NCBI RefSeq assembly: GCF_002834385.1
Contig: NZ_PITQ01000011.1
Coordinates: forward strand, 124,001 to 188,000
From: Rahnella sp. AA
GTDB taxonomy: Bacteria; Pseudomonadota; Gammaproteobacteria; Enterobacterales; Enterobacteriaceae
Direction of reading: 5' to 3'
Length of the DNA: 64,000 bases
Shown piece by piece: positions 37,856 to 47,429 of the stretch. Position 1 is the first letter of the stretch. Each line of letters opens with the position of its first letter. The notes beneath the pieces were generated by a model. It saw nothing but the letters and a program-made list of their open reading frames with translations, was not told the origin of the DNA and did not search any database. The translations under genes and the position numbers were made by a program.

Positions 37856-39211
37856 TCAGGAGAAGAACTTCGCCAGCACGAAAAGCCCGACGGAAACGTT
37901 GATCGCACCGCCGATGCGGGTGGCGATTTGTGCGAAAGGCATCAGCGTCATGCGGTTGCCGGAGGTCAGAATTGCCACGTCGCCGGTGCCGCCCTGCCCG
38001 CTCTGGCAACAGGAAACAATCGCGACATCAATCGGATGCATACCAATTTTTTTCCCGACGTAAAAACCGGTGCCGACCAGCGCCAGCACGGTGGTGACGA
38101 TCACCAGCAGGTTTTGTACGGTAAATGCGTTGATCAGCTCCTGCCACGGCGTAATCGCCACACCAACGGCAAACAGCACCGGATAGGTGACGGCCGTGCG
38201 GAAAAATTTATACACCGTCATCGAACCATGCTGGATGGTCGGCGAAACCCCGTTCGCCAGTTTCACCAGCACCGCGGCAAACAACATCCCGACCGGCGCA
38301 GGCAGGCCAATCCATTTTTGCCCGAGCATCCCGACCATATACAGCAGGATCGCCAGCAGCGCGCCGCAGGCCAGCGCATTCACACCTGGGTTGCCCTGAA
38401 ACTCATCGGTTCCGCTGCCAATATTGCCTTCTTTGGTTGGCATCAGCGAACCTTCGCCGGTCAGATGCGGATAACGTTTTCCCAGCTGATTCAGTACGCC
38501 CGCCAGCACAATTGCCGTCAGACCACCCAGCATAACTATCGGCAGGATCCGCCCGAGCGCCACGCCCTGCTCCATATGCAGGATCGTCGCGTAACCCATC
38601 GACAGCGGGATCGCGCCTTCCCCAACGCCACCGGCCATGATCGGCAGGATCAGGAAGAAGAAGGTTTGCATCGGCGGTAAACCTAACGCGGTACCCATCG
38701 CCATACCGGCGATCATCCCGACGATTTCCCCGCACAGCATCGGCACGAAGATCCGCATAAAGCCCTGAATCAGTACCTGACGGTTCATGCTCATAATGCT
38801 GCCGACAATAATGCAGCAGATGTAGAGATAGAGAATGTTGGTGGATTTATAGAATTTGACCGTGGAATCGACCACGACGTCCGGCAGCAGGCCGTAATGT
38901 ACCATCGCGGACGGAATGAAAGTGGCGCAAATTGCCGCTGCGCCAAGTTTGCCGACCACCGGCAGACGCTTGCCGAATTCACCGCAGGCAAAACCGAAGA
39001 ACGCCAGCGTCGCGACCATCACCACAATGTCGCTGGGCAGTTTGCCATTCAGGCAATCGAGCAGGATCAGCACGCCCGCCAGCAGGAAAAACGGCAGCGG
39101 GATAATGCCTATCTTGTAGTTATCCAGAATGTGCCACCATTTTTGTCTGGCTGACATGCCGGAGGTTTTTGTTTCTTTGACAGGGATGTAGGAATCGTCG
39201 GTTGTGCTCAT
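37856..39211 (-). CDS. 2-hydroxycarboxylate (citrate) transporter, CitS/CCS family
   Basis: A 451-residue polytopic symporter of the 2-HCT family (CitS, CitC, MaeN). Both re-entrant-loop signatures are present: AGGVGEGAIPLS in the first half and CQSGQGGTGDVAIL in the second, with the substrate-binding NRMTLMPFAQIATRIGG at the C-terminus. It probably takes up citrate with Na+; malate is an alternative. A GAGG site precedes ATG 39211. It is divergent from a CitA/CitB-type two-component system, the usual regulator. Citrate lyase genes are not in the window. Confidence 0.88.
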   Translation of the reverse strand: MSTTDDSYIPVKETKTSGMSARQKWWHILDNYKIGIIPLPFFLLAGVLILLDCLNGKLPSDIVVMVATLAFFGFACGEFGKRLPVVGKLGAAAICATFIPSAMVHYGLLPDVVVDSTVKFYKSTNILYLYICCIIVGSIMSMNRQVLIQGFMRIFVPMLCGEIVGMIAGMAMGTALGLPPMQTFFFLILPIMAGGVGEGAIPLSMGYATILHMEQGVALGRILPIVMLGGLTAIVLAGVLNQLGKRYPHLTGEGSLMPTKEGNIGSGTDEFQGNPGVNALACGALLAILLYMVGMLGQKWIGLPAPVGMLFAAVLVKLANGVSPTIQHGSMTVYKFFRTAVTYPVLFAVGVAITPWQELINAFTVQNLLVIVTTVLALVGTGFYVGKKIGMHPIDVAIVSCCQSGQGGTGDVAILTSGNRMTLMPFAQIATRIGGAINVSVGLFVLAKFFS

Positions 39212-39519
39212 GACATTGCCTCTTTCTTATAACGGCTTTTCTTATTGATGCCCTGAGCATAAGAAAACTGCAGGTCAGCCGGATGTGAGGTTGTTCAAAT
39301 TAAAACCGCAGGGATTAAGGTTGTTATGGTGTTTATGGAGTTAATGCTATTTGATTTATAAGGATTATCAGATTAGTAGTAAAACCGCTTATTGCCCCTG
39401 GAGTCAGTATGTGAATTATCGTTTATTTCTATCCCCCGTTCACAAGTCTGCCTTTGCCTGATTACCGGGTGAATTTCCCCGTGGTAGGCTTATTCAATGT
39501 GTATCTTGTGGTTGACTGT
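39212..39519. promoter_or_regulatory. Divergent control region of the citrate transporter and its two-component system
   Basis: 308 nt without a convincing gene, AT-rich in the middle (39330-39440). It must contain both promoters and probably the binding sites for the CitB-like regulator. I could not define -10/-35 elements or operators with confidence. Confidence 0.5.
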
Positions 39520-41172
39520 ATGAAACGCAGATTACCTTTTCAGGTAAAACTTTTTTTATCTCTGGTGGTATTTTCCTGCCTGTTGCTGACGCTGTTGGGA
39601 GCGATTTTATTTCATATCATCGACCGTCAGTTACATCACGATCTCGGCCAGCGTGCGCGCGTCCAGGCCAGCGAAATCGCACTGATGCCAGGGCTGGCGG
39701 AGAAAGTAGCCGCACGGGATGTTGCGGGGATTGCACAGCTAATCCAGCCATTACGCGATAAAAGTGATGCCAGCTATATCGTTATTGGCGATACCCGTGA
39801 GTTGCACCTTTATCATTCTGAATCACCTGACCGGGTCGATCTGCCCATGATTGGGGGTGATAACGCAGAGGTTCTGGCCGGAAAAACCATTATTTCTATC
39901 CGCCAGGGCGGGATCGGCGTTTCATTGCGCAGCAAAGCGCCGATCCTGGATACGAATAATCAGGTTATTGGCATCGTCTCGGTCGGCTATCTTACGTCTT
40001 ACATCGATAATATTAACGGCCACCGCCTCGCACAGGCCGGTTTATACGGCCTTCTTCTTTTATTACTGCTGTTTGTTTTTTCATGGATGTTTACCCGCAA
40101 CGTTAAAAAACAGATGTTCTGGCTGGAGCCCAAAGATATTGCGTTGCTGGTCCGCCAGCAAAAAGCCCTGCTGGAAGCCATGTATGAAGGTGTATTTGCG
40201 ATTAACGCTGAAAGACAGCTGATTTCGATTAACCGCGCGGCGCGGGAGTTGCTGGATATCCGTCAGCCTGAAGATCAGTTACTGGGTAAGCCGCTGGAAG
40301 AAGTGCTCCAGACTCCACCTGCGTTCTTTACACAGAGTGGTGTAACCGACAATCATAGCCGCCATGACCAGATAACCGTGCTAAATCAACGCCAGGTGAT
40401 CGTCAATCGTGTGCCGATAGAGCTGGAACCGGGTAAGGAAAGCGGCTGGGTGTTTAGCTTCCGCGATAAAAACGACATTAATACACTGAGCAGTCAGCTG
40501 AGCCAGGTGAAACGCTACGCTGATAATCTGCGCATCATGCGCCATGAACAACTCAACTGGACCGCAACGCTGGCCGGTTTGCTGCAAATGCAGCGTTACG
40601 ATGATGCGATGCATTACATTCAGGCGCAATCGGAAGGCGCACAGGCGGTGCTGGATTTTGTTTCATCACGCTTCACGTCACCTGCCCTTTGCGGCCTCCT
40701 GCTGGGGAAATACGTCAGCGCGCGGGAAAAAGGCGTAGAACTGAGTTTCGACCCGGCATGCCAGTTAACACGTATTCCCCCCGCCATCAGCGAAACTGAG
40801 CTGATGTCCGTTGTCGGCAATTTGCTGGATAACGCCGTAGACGCCACGCTGAAAGCAGAGACTTCGGTGTTGCCGGTGGAGCTGTATATTTCAGACAGAA
40901 ACCTGGAGTTGCTGATTGAAGTGGCCGATCAGGGCAGTGGCGTGGATGATGCACTCAAGCCACATCTGTTTGAGCAAGGCGTCACCTCCAAGCCTTCCCG
41001 TGGCGATGAGATGACCGGCGCGGAACACGGCATCGGGCTTTATCTGGTCGCCGGCTACGTCCGTCAGGCAGGCGGCAGCATCGAAATCTCAGACAACATG
41101 CCACAAGGTACGATATTTTCAGTCTTTATCCCGTACCCGGCAGATGCTTCAACAGGAAAGAACTATGAATAA
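39520..41172 (+). CDS. CitA/DpiB-family sensor histidine kinase
   Basis: A 550-residue membrane kinase. TM1 (~9-31), a periplasmic PAS-like citrate-sensing domain (~35-170; ASYIVIGDTRELHLYHSES, GVSLRSKAPILD), TM2 (~175-195), a cytoplasmic PAS (~215-320), a phospho-acceptor region with MRHEQLN, and an HATPase domain with N box NLLDNAVDA, G1 DQGSGV and G2 GAEHGIGLYLV. The start ATG 39520 is by homology (MKRRLPFQVKLFLSLVV); its ribosome site is poor. The partner regulator gene overlaps by 8 nt. Confidence 0.87.
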   Translation: MKRRLPFQVKLFLSLVVFSCLLLTLLGAILFHIIDRQLHHDLGQRARVQASEIALMPGLAEKVAARDVAGIAQLIQPLRDKSDASYIVIGDTRELHLYHSESPDRVDLPMIGGDNAEVLAGKTIISIRQGGIGVSLRSKAPILDTNNQVIGIVSVGYLTSYIDNINGHRLAQAGLYGLLLLLLLFVFSWMFTRNVKKQMFWLEPKDIALLVRQQKALLEAMYEGVFAINAERQLISINRAARELLDIRQPEDQLLGKPLEEVLQTPPAFFTQSGVTDNHSRHDQITVLNQRQVIVNRVPIELEPGKESGWVFSFRDKNDINTLSSQLSQVKRYADNLRIMRHEQLNWTATLAGLLQMQRYDDAMHYIQAQSEGAQAVLDFVSSRFTSPALCGLLLGKYVSAREKGVELSFDPACQLTRIPPAISETELMSVVGNLLDNAVDATLKAETSVLPVELYISDRNLELLIEVADQGSGVDDALKPHLFEQGVTSKPSRGDEMTGAEHGIGLYLVAGYVRQAGGSIEISDNMPQGTIFSVFIPYPADASTGKNYE

Positions 41173-41878
41173 CAGCAGCGCGCTTGATGTCGTGATTGTA
41201 GAAGATGAGCCGCATCTGGCCGGTCTGCATCGTGATTTTATCGAGCAAAATTTCAACCTGCGCGTTGTCGGGATCGCCGCCACGCTGGAACAAACGCGTT
41301 CACTGCTGCGCCTGCACCAGCCGCGCCTGATCTTACTGGATAACTATTTGCCCGATGGTCAGGGTGTCGATCTGATCGACAGCCCGCTTCTGAAAAGTTT
41401 CGACTGTTCGGTGATTTTCATCACGGCGGCCAGCGATATGCAGACCTGTAGCCAGGCCATGCGCAGTGGCGCGTTTGACTACATCATTAAACCGGTGTCA
41501 TTCCATCGCCTGCGTAGTTCGCTGGAACGTTTTATGCAGTTGGTTCAGACACTGCGCAATGTCAAAGTGGTCGATCAGCGGGCGCTGGATAAGTTATTCA
41601 ATCTGCCCGCCAGCGATACCCCCTCAGCCCCTTCGGCCAAAGGCATTGAGCCGAATACGCTTGAGCTGGTTCAGCGTGTTTTTACCACAAACCCCGATAT
41701 CAGCTGGTCAGTCGAACAGGTCGTCGAAGCCGTTGGGATCAGCAAAACCACCGGCCGCCGGTATCTGGAATATTGTGTAGAAATGGGCTTTATCGGCGTC
41801 GAGATGCAGTACGGAAATATCGGCCATCCGAGGCGCCTGTACCGGAAAATAGTGACTGAGGAAAAAATCTCCTCCTGA
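41165..41878 (+). CDS. CitB/DpiA-family response regulator
   Basis: A 237-residue regulator. Receiver domain ~8-125 (VVIVEDEPHLAG with the acidic pair, phospho-acceptor in LILLDNYLPDG, signature Lys in YIIKPVSFHRL) and a C-terminal helix-turn-helix of the CitT/DcuR type (SWSVEQVVEAVGISKTTGRRYLEY). It starts at ATG 41165 after AGGAAAG and overlaps the kinase stop. Probably activates the divergent citrate transporter gene in response to external citrate. Confidence 0.9.
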   Translation: MNNSSALDVVIVEDEPHLAGLHRDFIEQNFNLRVVGIAATLEQTRSLLRLHQPRLILLDNYLPDGQGVDLIDSPLLKSFDCSVIFITAASDMQTCSQAMRSGAFDYIIKPVSFHRLRSSLERFMQLVQTLRNVKVVDQRALDKLFNLPASDTPSAPSAKGIEPNTLELVQRVFTTNPDISWSVEQVVEAVGISKTTGRRYLEYCVEMGFIGVEMQYGNIGHPRRLYRKIVTEEKISS

Positions 41879-42466
41879 ACCCAAATTATGGCGTTCTGCC
41901 CCTCTGAATTTCCCCCTCACGGCCAGCGGCTCCGCTGGTCAAATTCCCGCATTTCACCCCGCACAGTGAAATTATTTCCACAAATATTCACCTTTCAGAC
42001 AACCGGTAAATACGGGAGTTTCAGCGCAGGCTGAAATCACTATTTACACGTTGAAAATCGCGTTGTTATATTTGCATTAGTCAGGCCCAAACCCCTCAAT
42101 TTAAACACCCTAAAACCCCACAAAATAAAAAGTTATTAATTCACTTAAAATCAATAAGTTAATTATATTTCATGCAAATAATTCACATCAGATAATTAGA
42201 CAAGCCAGAATAATCACACAGACCTGTAATTTGTCATTAAATGTCAATCCGGGCTGACTAAAATTAGACACACACAATACATAAAAATACGTCATCAGAA
42301 ACACAACCACGAATATTCACGAGAAACATTGAGACTTGTCTCAGAATTTCGATGTGTTAGGGTATAACCCGTTCACTATTTCGCAACAGGTAAGACTTAT
42401 ACGGTCCAACAGAAAAATTAGACATCAAGCCGATACGGCTATTTATATCCAAGGAATGCACATTGC
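41879..42466 (+). promoter_or_regulatory. proU control region with conserved P2 promoter (TTGTCT 42336-42341, TAGGGT 42358-42363)
   Basis: 588 nt, no gene. The stretch 42070-42320 is extremely AT-rich, as expected for an H-NS-bound upstream silencer. The sequence around 42336-42363 strongly recalls the E. coli proU P2 promoter: a -35 TTGTCT (TTGCCT in E. coli), 16-bp spacer with the shared CTCAGA and GTGTTAGGGT (-10 TAGGGT). That would make the transcript start near 42370, about 100 nt before proV. Osmotic induction through this promoter is known for E. coli and inferred here. Confidence 0.75.
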
Positions 42467-43663
42467 ATGGCAATTAAAATCGAAGTAAAAAATCTTTATA
42501 AGGTGTTTGGCGAGAACCCGGATCGCGCTTTCAAGATGATTGACGCAGGCAAGGGTAAAGAAGAAATTTTTGAGAAAACCGGTCTGTCACTTGGCGTTAA
42601 AGATGCCAGTCTGGCCATTGAAGAAGGCGAGATTTTTGTCATCATGGGGTTATCCGGTTCCGGTAAATCCACCATGGTACGCCTTCTCAATCGTCTGATA
42701 GAGCCCACCCGTGGCGAAGTGCTGATTGACGGCGAAGACATCGCCAAAATCTCAGAAGCAAAATTACGCCAGGTGCGTCGCAGTAAAATCAGTATGGTGT
42801 TTCAGTCCTTTGCGCTGATGCCGCATCTCACCGTGTTGAATAATACGGCGTTTGGTATGGAGCTGGCCGGTGTGCCGGTGGAAGAGCGAAATGCCAAAGC
42901 GCTGGACGCGCTGCGCCAGGTCGGGCTGGAAAACTATGCCAATTCTTATCCGGATGAATTGTCCGGGGGGATGCGTCAGCGCGTCGGCTTAGCCCGTGCG
43001 ATGGCCAATAACCCTGATATTCTGCTGATGGATGAGGCCTTCTCGGCGCTCGATCCGTTAATCCGTACCGAAATGCAGGATGAGCTGGTGAAGCTGCAAG
43101 CGCAGCATCAGCGCACCATCGTGTTTATTTCCCATGACCTCGACGAAGCCATGCGCATCGGCGACCGCATTGCGATTATGCAGGGCGGCGAAGTGGTTCA
43201 GGTCGGTACGCCGGAAGATATCCTCAATAATCCGGCCAATGACTATGTCCGCACCTTCTTCCGTGGTGTCGATATCAGTCAGGTCTTCAGCGCCAAAGAC
43301 ATTGCCCGCCGTCGTGGCGCGCTCATTCGTAAAACCCCCGGTTTTGGTCCGCGTGCTGCGCTCAAGCTGCTCGAAGACGAAGACCGCGAATATGGTTATG
43401 TGCTGGAACGCGGACAGAAATTCATCGGCGTCGTGTCGATTGAATCCCTGAAAACCGCGCTGAAAGCCAATCAGCCGCTGGAAAGCGCCCTGCTGGAATC
43501 CCCGGCACCGGTGCAGGCAGATATGCCGCTCAGCGAACTGATTTCTCATGTTGCCGCCGCGCCTTGCGCTGTACCGGTGATCAATGAGGACAATAACTAT
43601 ATCGGCATTATTTCCAAAGCCATGCTGCTTCAGGCTCTGGATAAAGAAGGGGGTAACGAATGA
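42467..43663 (+). CDS. proV: Glycine betaine/proline ABC transporter ATP-binding protein ProV
   Basis: A 398-residue ABC ATPase of the osmoregulated ProU importer. Walker [11 protein letters not shown]-loop FQSFALMPH, signature [10 protein letters not shown], Walker [13 protein letters not shown] and a switch His (FISHDLDEA) are present, followed by two C-terminal CBS domains (~280-398) that sense ionic strength. ATG 42467 has AAGGAA upstream. Ends overlapping proW by 4 nt. Confidence 0.96.
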   Translation: MAIKIEVKNLYKVFGENPDRAFKMIDAGKGKEEIFEKTGLSLGVKDASLAIEEGEIFVIMGLSGSGKSTMVRLLNRLIEPTRGEVLIDGEDIAKISEAKLRQVRRSKISMVFQSFALMPHLTVLNNTAFGMELAGVPVEERNAKALDALRQVGLENYANSYPDELSGGMRQRVGLARAMANNPDILLMDEAFSALDPLIRTEMQDELVKLQAQHQRTIVFISHDLDEAMRIGDRIAIMQGGEVVQVGTPEDILNNPANDYVRTFFRGVDISQVFSAKDIARRRGALIRKTPGFGPRAALKLLEDEDREYGYVLERGQKFIGVVSIESLKTALKANQPLESALLESPAPVQADMPLSELISHVAAAPCAVPVINEDNNYIGIISKAMLLQALDKEGGNE

Positions 43664-44856
43664 GCAACTCAACCATAAACAATGCAGTTTTTCAGCACGC
43701 GCAGGCGGCTCAGGCTCAGCCGCTGGATGCTTCCGTTGATCCGTGGAGTGCCGATAACGCCAGCGGTGGCGTTGCGCCGCAGCCTGACGCAGCAGCCAGT
43801 TCCGCGCCCGCCGATGCCGGTGGCGATCCGTGGGGCGGCGGCAGCGATGCCGCGACCAGCGCACCGGACACCACGCACCACGCCGCCGCACAGGCCAACG
43901 ACTGGCTGAGCGTCGCACCGGAACAGCATCAGCATTTCAATATTCTGGATCCGTTTCACAGCACGCTGATCCCGCTCGACCACTGGGTAACCAACGGGAT
44001 CGACTGGCTGGTTGGCAACTTCCGTCCGGTATTCCAGGGGATCCGCGTGCCGGTCGATTTCGTGCTGAGCGGTTTTCAAAGCGGGCTGGAATCATTACCA
44101 GCGCCTATTGCGATTCTGATCTTCGCCCTGCTCGCCTGGCAGATGGCGGGTTTAGGCATGGGTGCCGCCACGCTGGTTTCTCTGGTTCTGATCGGCGCAA
44201 TCGGCGCATGGTCACAGGCCATGGTGACGCTGGCGCTGGTTCTGACCTCGCTGTTCTTCTGTATTCTGATCGGTTTGCCGATGGGGATATGGCTGGCGCG
44301 CAGTCAGCGGGCGGCAAAAATTATCCGGCCTCTGCTCGATGCCATGCAGACCACACCGGCGTTCGTGTATCTGGTGCCGATCGTGATGCTGTTTGGTATC
44401 GGTAACGTGCCGGGCGTTGTAGTCACCATTATCTTCGCCCTGCCACCGGTCGTACGTCTGACGATTCTGGGGATCAACCAGGTACCGGAAGATCTGATCG
44501 AAGCCGCGAAATCCTTCGGATCCAGCCCGGGCCAGATGCTGTTTAAAGTTCAGCTGCCGCTGGCGATGCCGACCATCATGGCCGGTATTAACCAGACGCT
44601 GATGCTGGCGCTGTCGATGGTGGTTATCGCCTCGATGATCGCCGTCGGGGGTCTGGGTCAGATGGTTCTGCGCGGGATTGGCCGTCTGGATATGGGCCTC
44701 GCGTCGGTCGGTGGTGCGGGTATCGTTATTCTCGCCATCATCCTCGACCGCCTGACGCAGTCGATGGGCCGCGACAGCCGCAGCAAAGGCGGCCACCGCT
44801 GGTTCACCCGCGGACCGGTTGGTCTGGTGATGAAGCCTTTCGTTAAAAAAGCCTGA
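43660..44856 (+). CDS. proW: Glycine betaine/proline ABC transporter permease ProW
   Basis: A 398-residue permease with a long hydrophilic Ala/Pro-rich N-terminus (~1-100, as in E. coli ProW) and a BPD_transp_1 core of about seven TM helices. The EAA-loop [21 protein letters not shown] contacts ProV. Start ATG 43660 overlaps the proV stop (ATGA). A GC-rich region without a strong terminator and the structured repeat separate it from proX. Confidence 0.96.
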   Translation: MSNSTINNAVFQHAQAAQAQPLDASVDPWSADNASGGVAPQPDAAASSAPADAGGDPWGGGSDAATSAPDTTHHAAAQANDWLSVAPEQHQHFNILDPFHSTLIPLDHWVTNGIDWLVGNFRPVFQGIRVPVDFVLSGFQSGLESLPAPIAILIFALLAWQMAGLGMGAATLVSLVLIGAIGAWSQAMVTLALVLTSLFFCILIGLPMGIWLARSQRAAKIIRPLLDAMQTTPAFVYLVPIVMLFGIGNVPGVVVTIIFALPPVVRLTILGINQVPEDLIEAAKSFGSSPGQMLFKVQLPLAMPTIMAGINQTLMLALSMVVIASMIAVGGLGQMVLRGIGRLDMGLASVGGAGIVILAIILDRLTQSMGRDSRSKGGHRWFTRGPVGLVMKPFVKKA

Positions 44857-44958
44857 TTCACACACTGCACTTTTCCCGGCGGTTCGCTGCCGGGAACTCT
44901 CAAAAGCTAAAACAACGCAGTCCACTCTTACGTATTTCAAAATAATCCCCAAAATCAT

Positions 44959-45066
44959 TTGGGCTGGGTCAAGGCGGCAACTGAATAAAGCCCGGGAGCT
45001 TACGCAGGTAAGTGACTGGGATGAATGAAGGTAGCCAACGCAGAAGCAGCTCAAAGGATGACGGGG
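44959..45066 (+). repeat. 108-nt dispersed structured element, copy B
   Basis: The partner of the element at 35888-35995. The central hairpin here is CTTAC-GCAG-GTAAG within CCCGG/CTGGG, where copy A has CATAG/CTATG within CCCGG/CCGGG: paired changes keep the stem. It ends 19 nt before the proX start, the same distance as copy A from gpr. It lies inside the proU operon between proW and proX. Confidence 0.75.
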
Positions 45067-45085
45067 AAAAGAATAAGGGTTCACC

Positions 45086-46090
45086 ATGCGCACAACACAA
45101 CTAAAAACACTCGTCCTCGTATTATCGATCGCCACACCCGCCGCTTTCGCCGCTGATTTACCGGGCAAAGGCGTGGTCGTGAAACCTCTGCAAAGCACCA
45201 TTGCGGAAGAAACGTTCCAGACCGAACTGGTTAACCGCGCCTTGCAAAAACTGGGGTATGACGTTCAGCAAACCGGTGAAGTGGATTACAACGTCGCTTA
45301 TACCGCCATCGCCAGCGGCGATTCGACGTACATGGCGGTGAACTGGGAACCGCTGCAAAAAGATATGTACAACGCCGCCGGTGGCGACCAGAAATTCTAC
45401 CGTCAGGGCACCTATATCAGCGGCGCAGCGCAGGGTTATCTGATCGACAAAAAAACCGCCGACAAATACCACATTCACGATTTGTCGCAGCTGAAAGACC
45501 CGAAAATAGCCAAACTGTTTGACGCCGACGGTGACGGCAAAGCTGATATGGCCGGCTGTAATCCGGGCTGGGTGTGCGGCTCCGTCATCAATACGCAGAT
45601 TAAAGCCTACGGCCTGAGCGACACCGTCACACAGAACGAAGGCAACTATTCGGCGATTATTGCCGATACGCTGACCCGCTATAAATCCGGCAAACCGGTG
45701 CTGTATTTCACCTGGACGCCTTACTGGGTGAGCAACGAGATGAAACCTGGCAAAGACGTGGTCTGGCTGACCGTGCCGTTCTCGGCCAATCCGGGCTCGC
45801 TGAAAGACATGGATACCACACTGCCTAACGGGAAAAACTACGGTTTCCCGGTCAACAACGAACACATTGTGGCGAACAAAGCCTGGGCTGAGAAAAACCC
45901 GGCCGCCGCGAAACTGTTCGCCATCATGAAACTGCCGCTGGCGGATGTGAATGCGCAAAACCTGAAGATGCACGAAGGGGAATCCTCTTCTGACGATATT
46001 CAGCAGCACGTTGACGGCTGGATCAAAGCACACCAGGCCACGTTTGATGGCTGGATCAAAGAAGCGGCCGCCGCAGCCGCCACGAAATAA
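45086..46090 (+). CDS. proX: Glycine betaine-binding periplasmic protein ProX, paralogue 1
   Basis: A 334-residue periplasmic binding protein with a signal peptide ending AAFA-AD. The three ligand-cage tryptophans appear in [14 protein letters not shown] and TPYWVSNE. It differs from E. coli ProX around GWVCGS (GWGCEG there) and in the [16 protein letters not shown] loop. It follows proW by 229 nt including the structured repeat, and precedes a second proX by 24 nt. Both copies look functional. Confidence 0.9.
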   Translation: MRTTQLKTLVLVLSIATPAAFAADLPGKGVVVKPLQSTIAEETFQTELVNRALQKLGYDVQQTGEVDYNVAYTAIASGDSTYMAVNWEPLQKDMYNAAGGDQKFYRQGTYISGAAQGYLIDKKTADKYHIHDLSQLKDPKIAKLFDADGDGKADMAGCNPGWVCGSVINTQIKAYGLSDTVTQNEGNYSAIIADTLTRYKSGKPVLYFTWTPYWVSNEMKPGKDVVWLTVPFSANPGSLKDMDTTLPNGKNYGFPVNNEHIVANKAWAEKNPAAAKLFAIMKLPLADVNAQNLKMHEGESSSDDIQQHVDGWIKAHQATFDGWIKEAAAAAATK

Positions 46091-46114
46091 CCGATGAAAA
46101 TCTCAGAGGAATTT

Positions 46115-47110
46115 ATGAAAAAGACAGGAATCTGGGCGGTTGCCGCCCTCACCACATTTGCCACAGCCACAACGTTCGCCGCCGATCTTCCGGGTAAAGG
46201 CGTCAGCGTGACACCGATTCAAAGCACCATCAGCGAAGAAACTTTCCAGACGGAACTGGTTAACAAAGCGCTGGAGAAACTGGGCTACGACGTTCAGCCA
46301 ACCCGTGAAGTGGATTACAACGTCGGCTACACCACAATTGCCGCCGGAGATGCCACGTTTACCGCCGTGAACTGGTCGCCGCTGCATGATGAAATGTACA
46401 AAGCCGCCGGTGGCGATAAAGTTTTCTATCGTGAAGGGACTTATGTGACCGGTGCTGCGCAGGGCTGGCTTATCGATAAGAAAACCGCCGAGCAATATCA
46501 CATCACCAACATCGAACAGCTAAAAGATCCGAAACTCGCCAAGCTGTTTGATACCAACGGTGACGGCAAAGCCGATCTGACCGGTTGTACGCCGGGCTGG
46601 GGCTGTGAAGCGGCGATCAATGAGCAGCTCAAAGCGTACGGCCTGGAAAAAACCGTGACGCATAATCAGGGTAACTATTCCGCGATGATCGCCGACACCA
46701 TTACGCGATACAAAGAGGGCAAACCGATTTTCTATTACACCTGGACGCCGTACTGGGTCAGCAATGTGCTGGTTCCGGGCAAAGATGTGTTGTGGATGCA
46801 GGTGCCGTTCTCCGTCGTACCGGGTGATAAAAATGCCGATACCAAACTGCCTAACGGTAAAAACTACGGATTTGCGGTAAGCACCATGCACATCGTGGCG
46901 AACAAAGCCTGGGCTGAGAAAAACCCGGCCGCCGCGAAGCTGTTTGCCATCATGAAATTGCCGTTAAAAGACATCAATGCGCAGAATGCTGCGATGCACG
47001 CTGGTAAAAACTCGGATGCTGATATCGATGCACAGACCGACGGCTGGATTAAAGCTCACCAGGAAGAGTTCGATGGCTGGGTGAAAGAAGCCGCTGCGGC
47101 CGCGAAATAA
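46115..47110 (+). CDS. proX: Glycine betaine-binding periplasmic protein ProX, paralogue 2
   Basis: A 331-residue precursor with signal peptide [24 protein letters not shown]. Trp residues of the betaine cage are in [20 protein letters not shown] and TPYWVSNV. It is closer to E. coli ProX than the preceding copy ([35 protein letters not shown]). A GAGG site precedes ATG 46115. The two copies share long identical blocks such as [20 protein letters not shown], so they arose by tandem duplication. A strong terminator ends the operon. Confidence 0.93.
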   Translation: MKKTGIWAVAALTTFATATTFAADLPGKGVSVTPIQSTISEETFQTELVNKALEKLGYDVQPTREVDYNVGYTTIAAGDATFTAVNWSPLHDEMYKAAGGDKVFYREGTYVTGAAQGWLIDKKTAEQYHITNIEQLKDPKLAKLFDTNGDGKADLTGCTPGWGCEAAINEQLKAYGLEKTVTHNQGNYSAMIADTITRYKEGKPIFYYTWTPYWVSNVLVPGKDVLWMQVPFSVVPGDKNADTKLPNGKNYGFAVSTMHIVANKAWAEKNPAAAKLFAIMKLPLKDINAQNAAMHAGKNSDADIDAQTDGWIKAHQEEFDGWVKEAAAAAK

Positions 47111-47133
47111 GCAAAAATCAACTCAGTAAGACC

Positions 47134-47166
47134 AGCGGGCGGGGAGAAATCTCCGCCCGCTTTTTT
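47134..47166 (+). terminator. Rho-independent terminator of the proU operon
   Basis: AGCGGGCGGGGA-GAAA-TCTCCGCCCGCT (one G-T pair) followed by six T residues, 23 nt after the second proX. Confidence 0.93.
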
Positions 47167-47225
47167 CTGCTCAATTGCTGACGTGTGTATTGGTGTGTAT
47201 AATTGCACATCATCAAGGAGAGCCC

Positions 47226-47408
47226 ATGAAATCGACGGAACTGATTAAAGAGCTGCTTGCGGCGGGTTGTGAACTTAAGCGTCACCGGGGAGGAAGTCAT
47301 CAGATTTGGTGGTCGCCCATCACCAACAAAACCTTTCCTGTTCCACACCCTAAGAATGATTTACCTATGGGAACTCTCACATCCATTACGAAAATGGCAG
47401 GGATATAA
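47226..47408 (+). CDS. hicA: HicA-type mRNA interferase toxin
   Basis: A 60-residue double-stranded-RNA-binding-fold toxin: MKSTELIKELLAAGCELKRHRGGSHQIWW, with the catalytic His in GGSHQIW, and FPVPHPKNDLPMGTLTSITKMAGI at the end. The AAGGAG site fixes ATG 47226. HicA cleaves mRNA ribosome-independently until bound by HicB, encoded 21 nt downstream. Confidence 0.93.
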   Translation: MKSTELIKELLAAGCELKRHRGGSHQIWWSPITNKTFPVPHPKNDLPMGTLTSITKMAGI

Positions 47409-47429
47409 TCCTGCAACGGGAGGTTGAAC

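Noticed and set aside
46094..46114. Upstream ATG giving a seven-residue longer second ProX
   Set aside because: ATG 46115 follows a GAGG site and gives a standard signal peptide; the longer form would put acidic residues before it.
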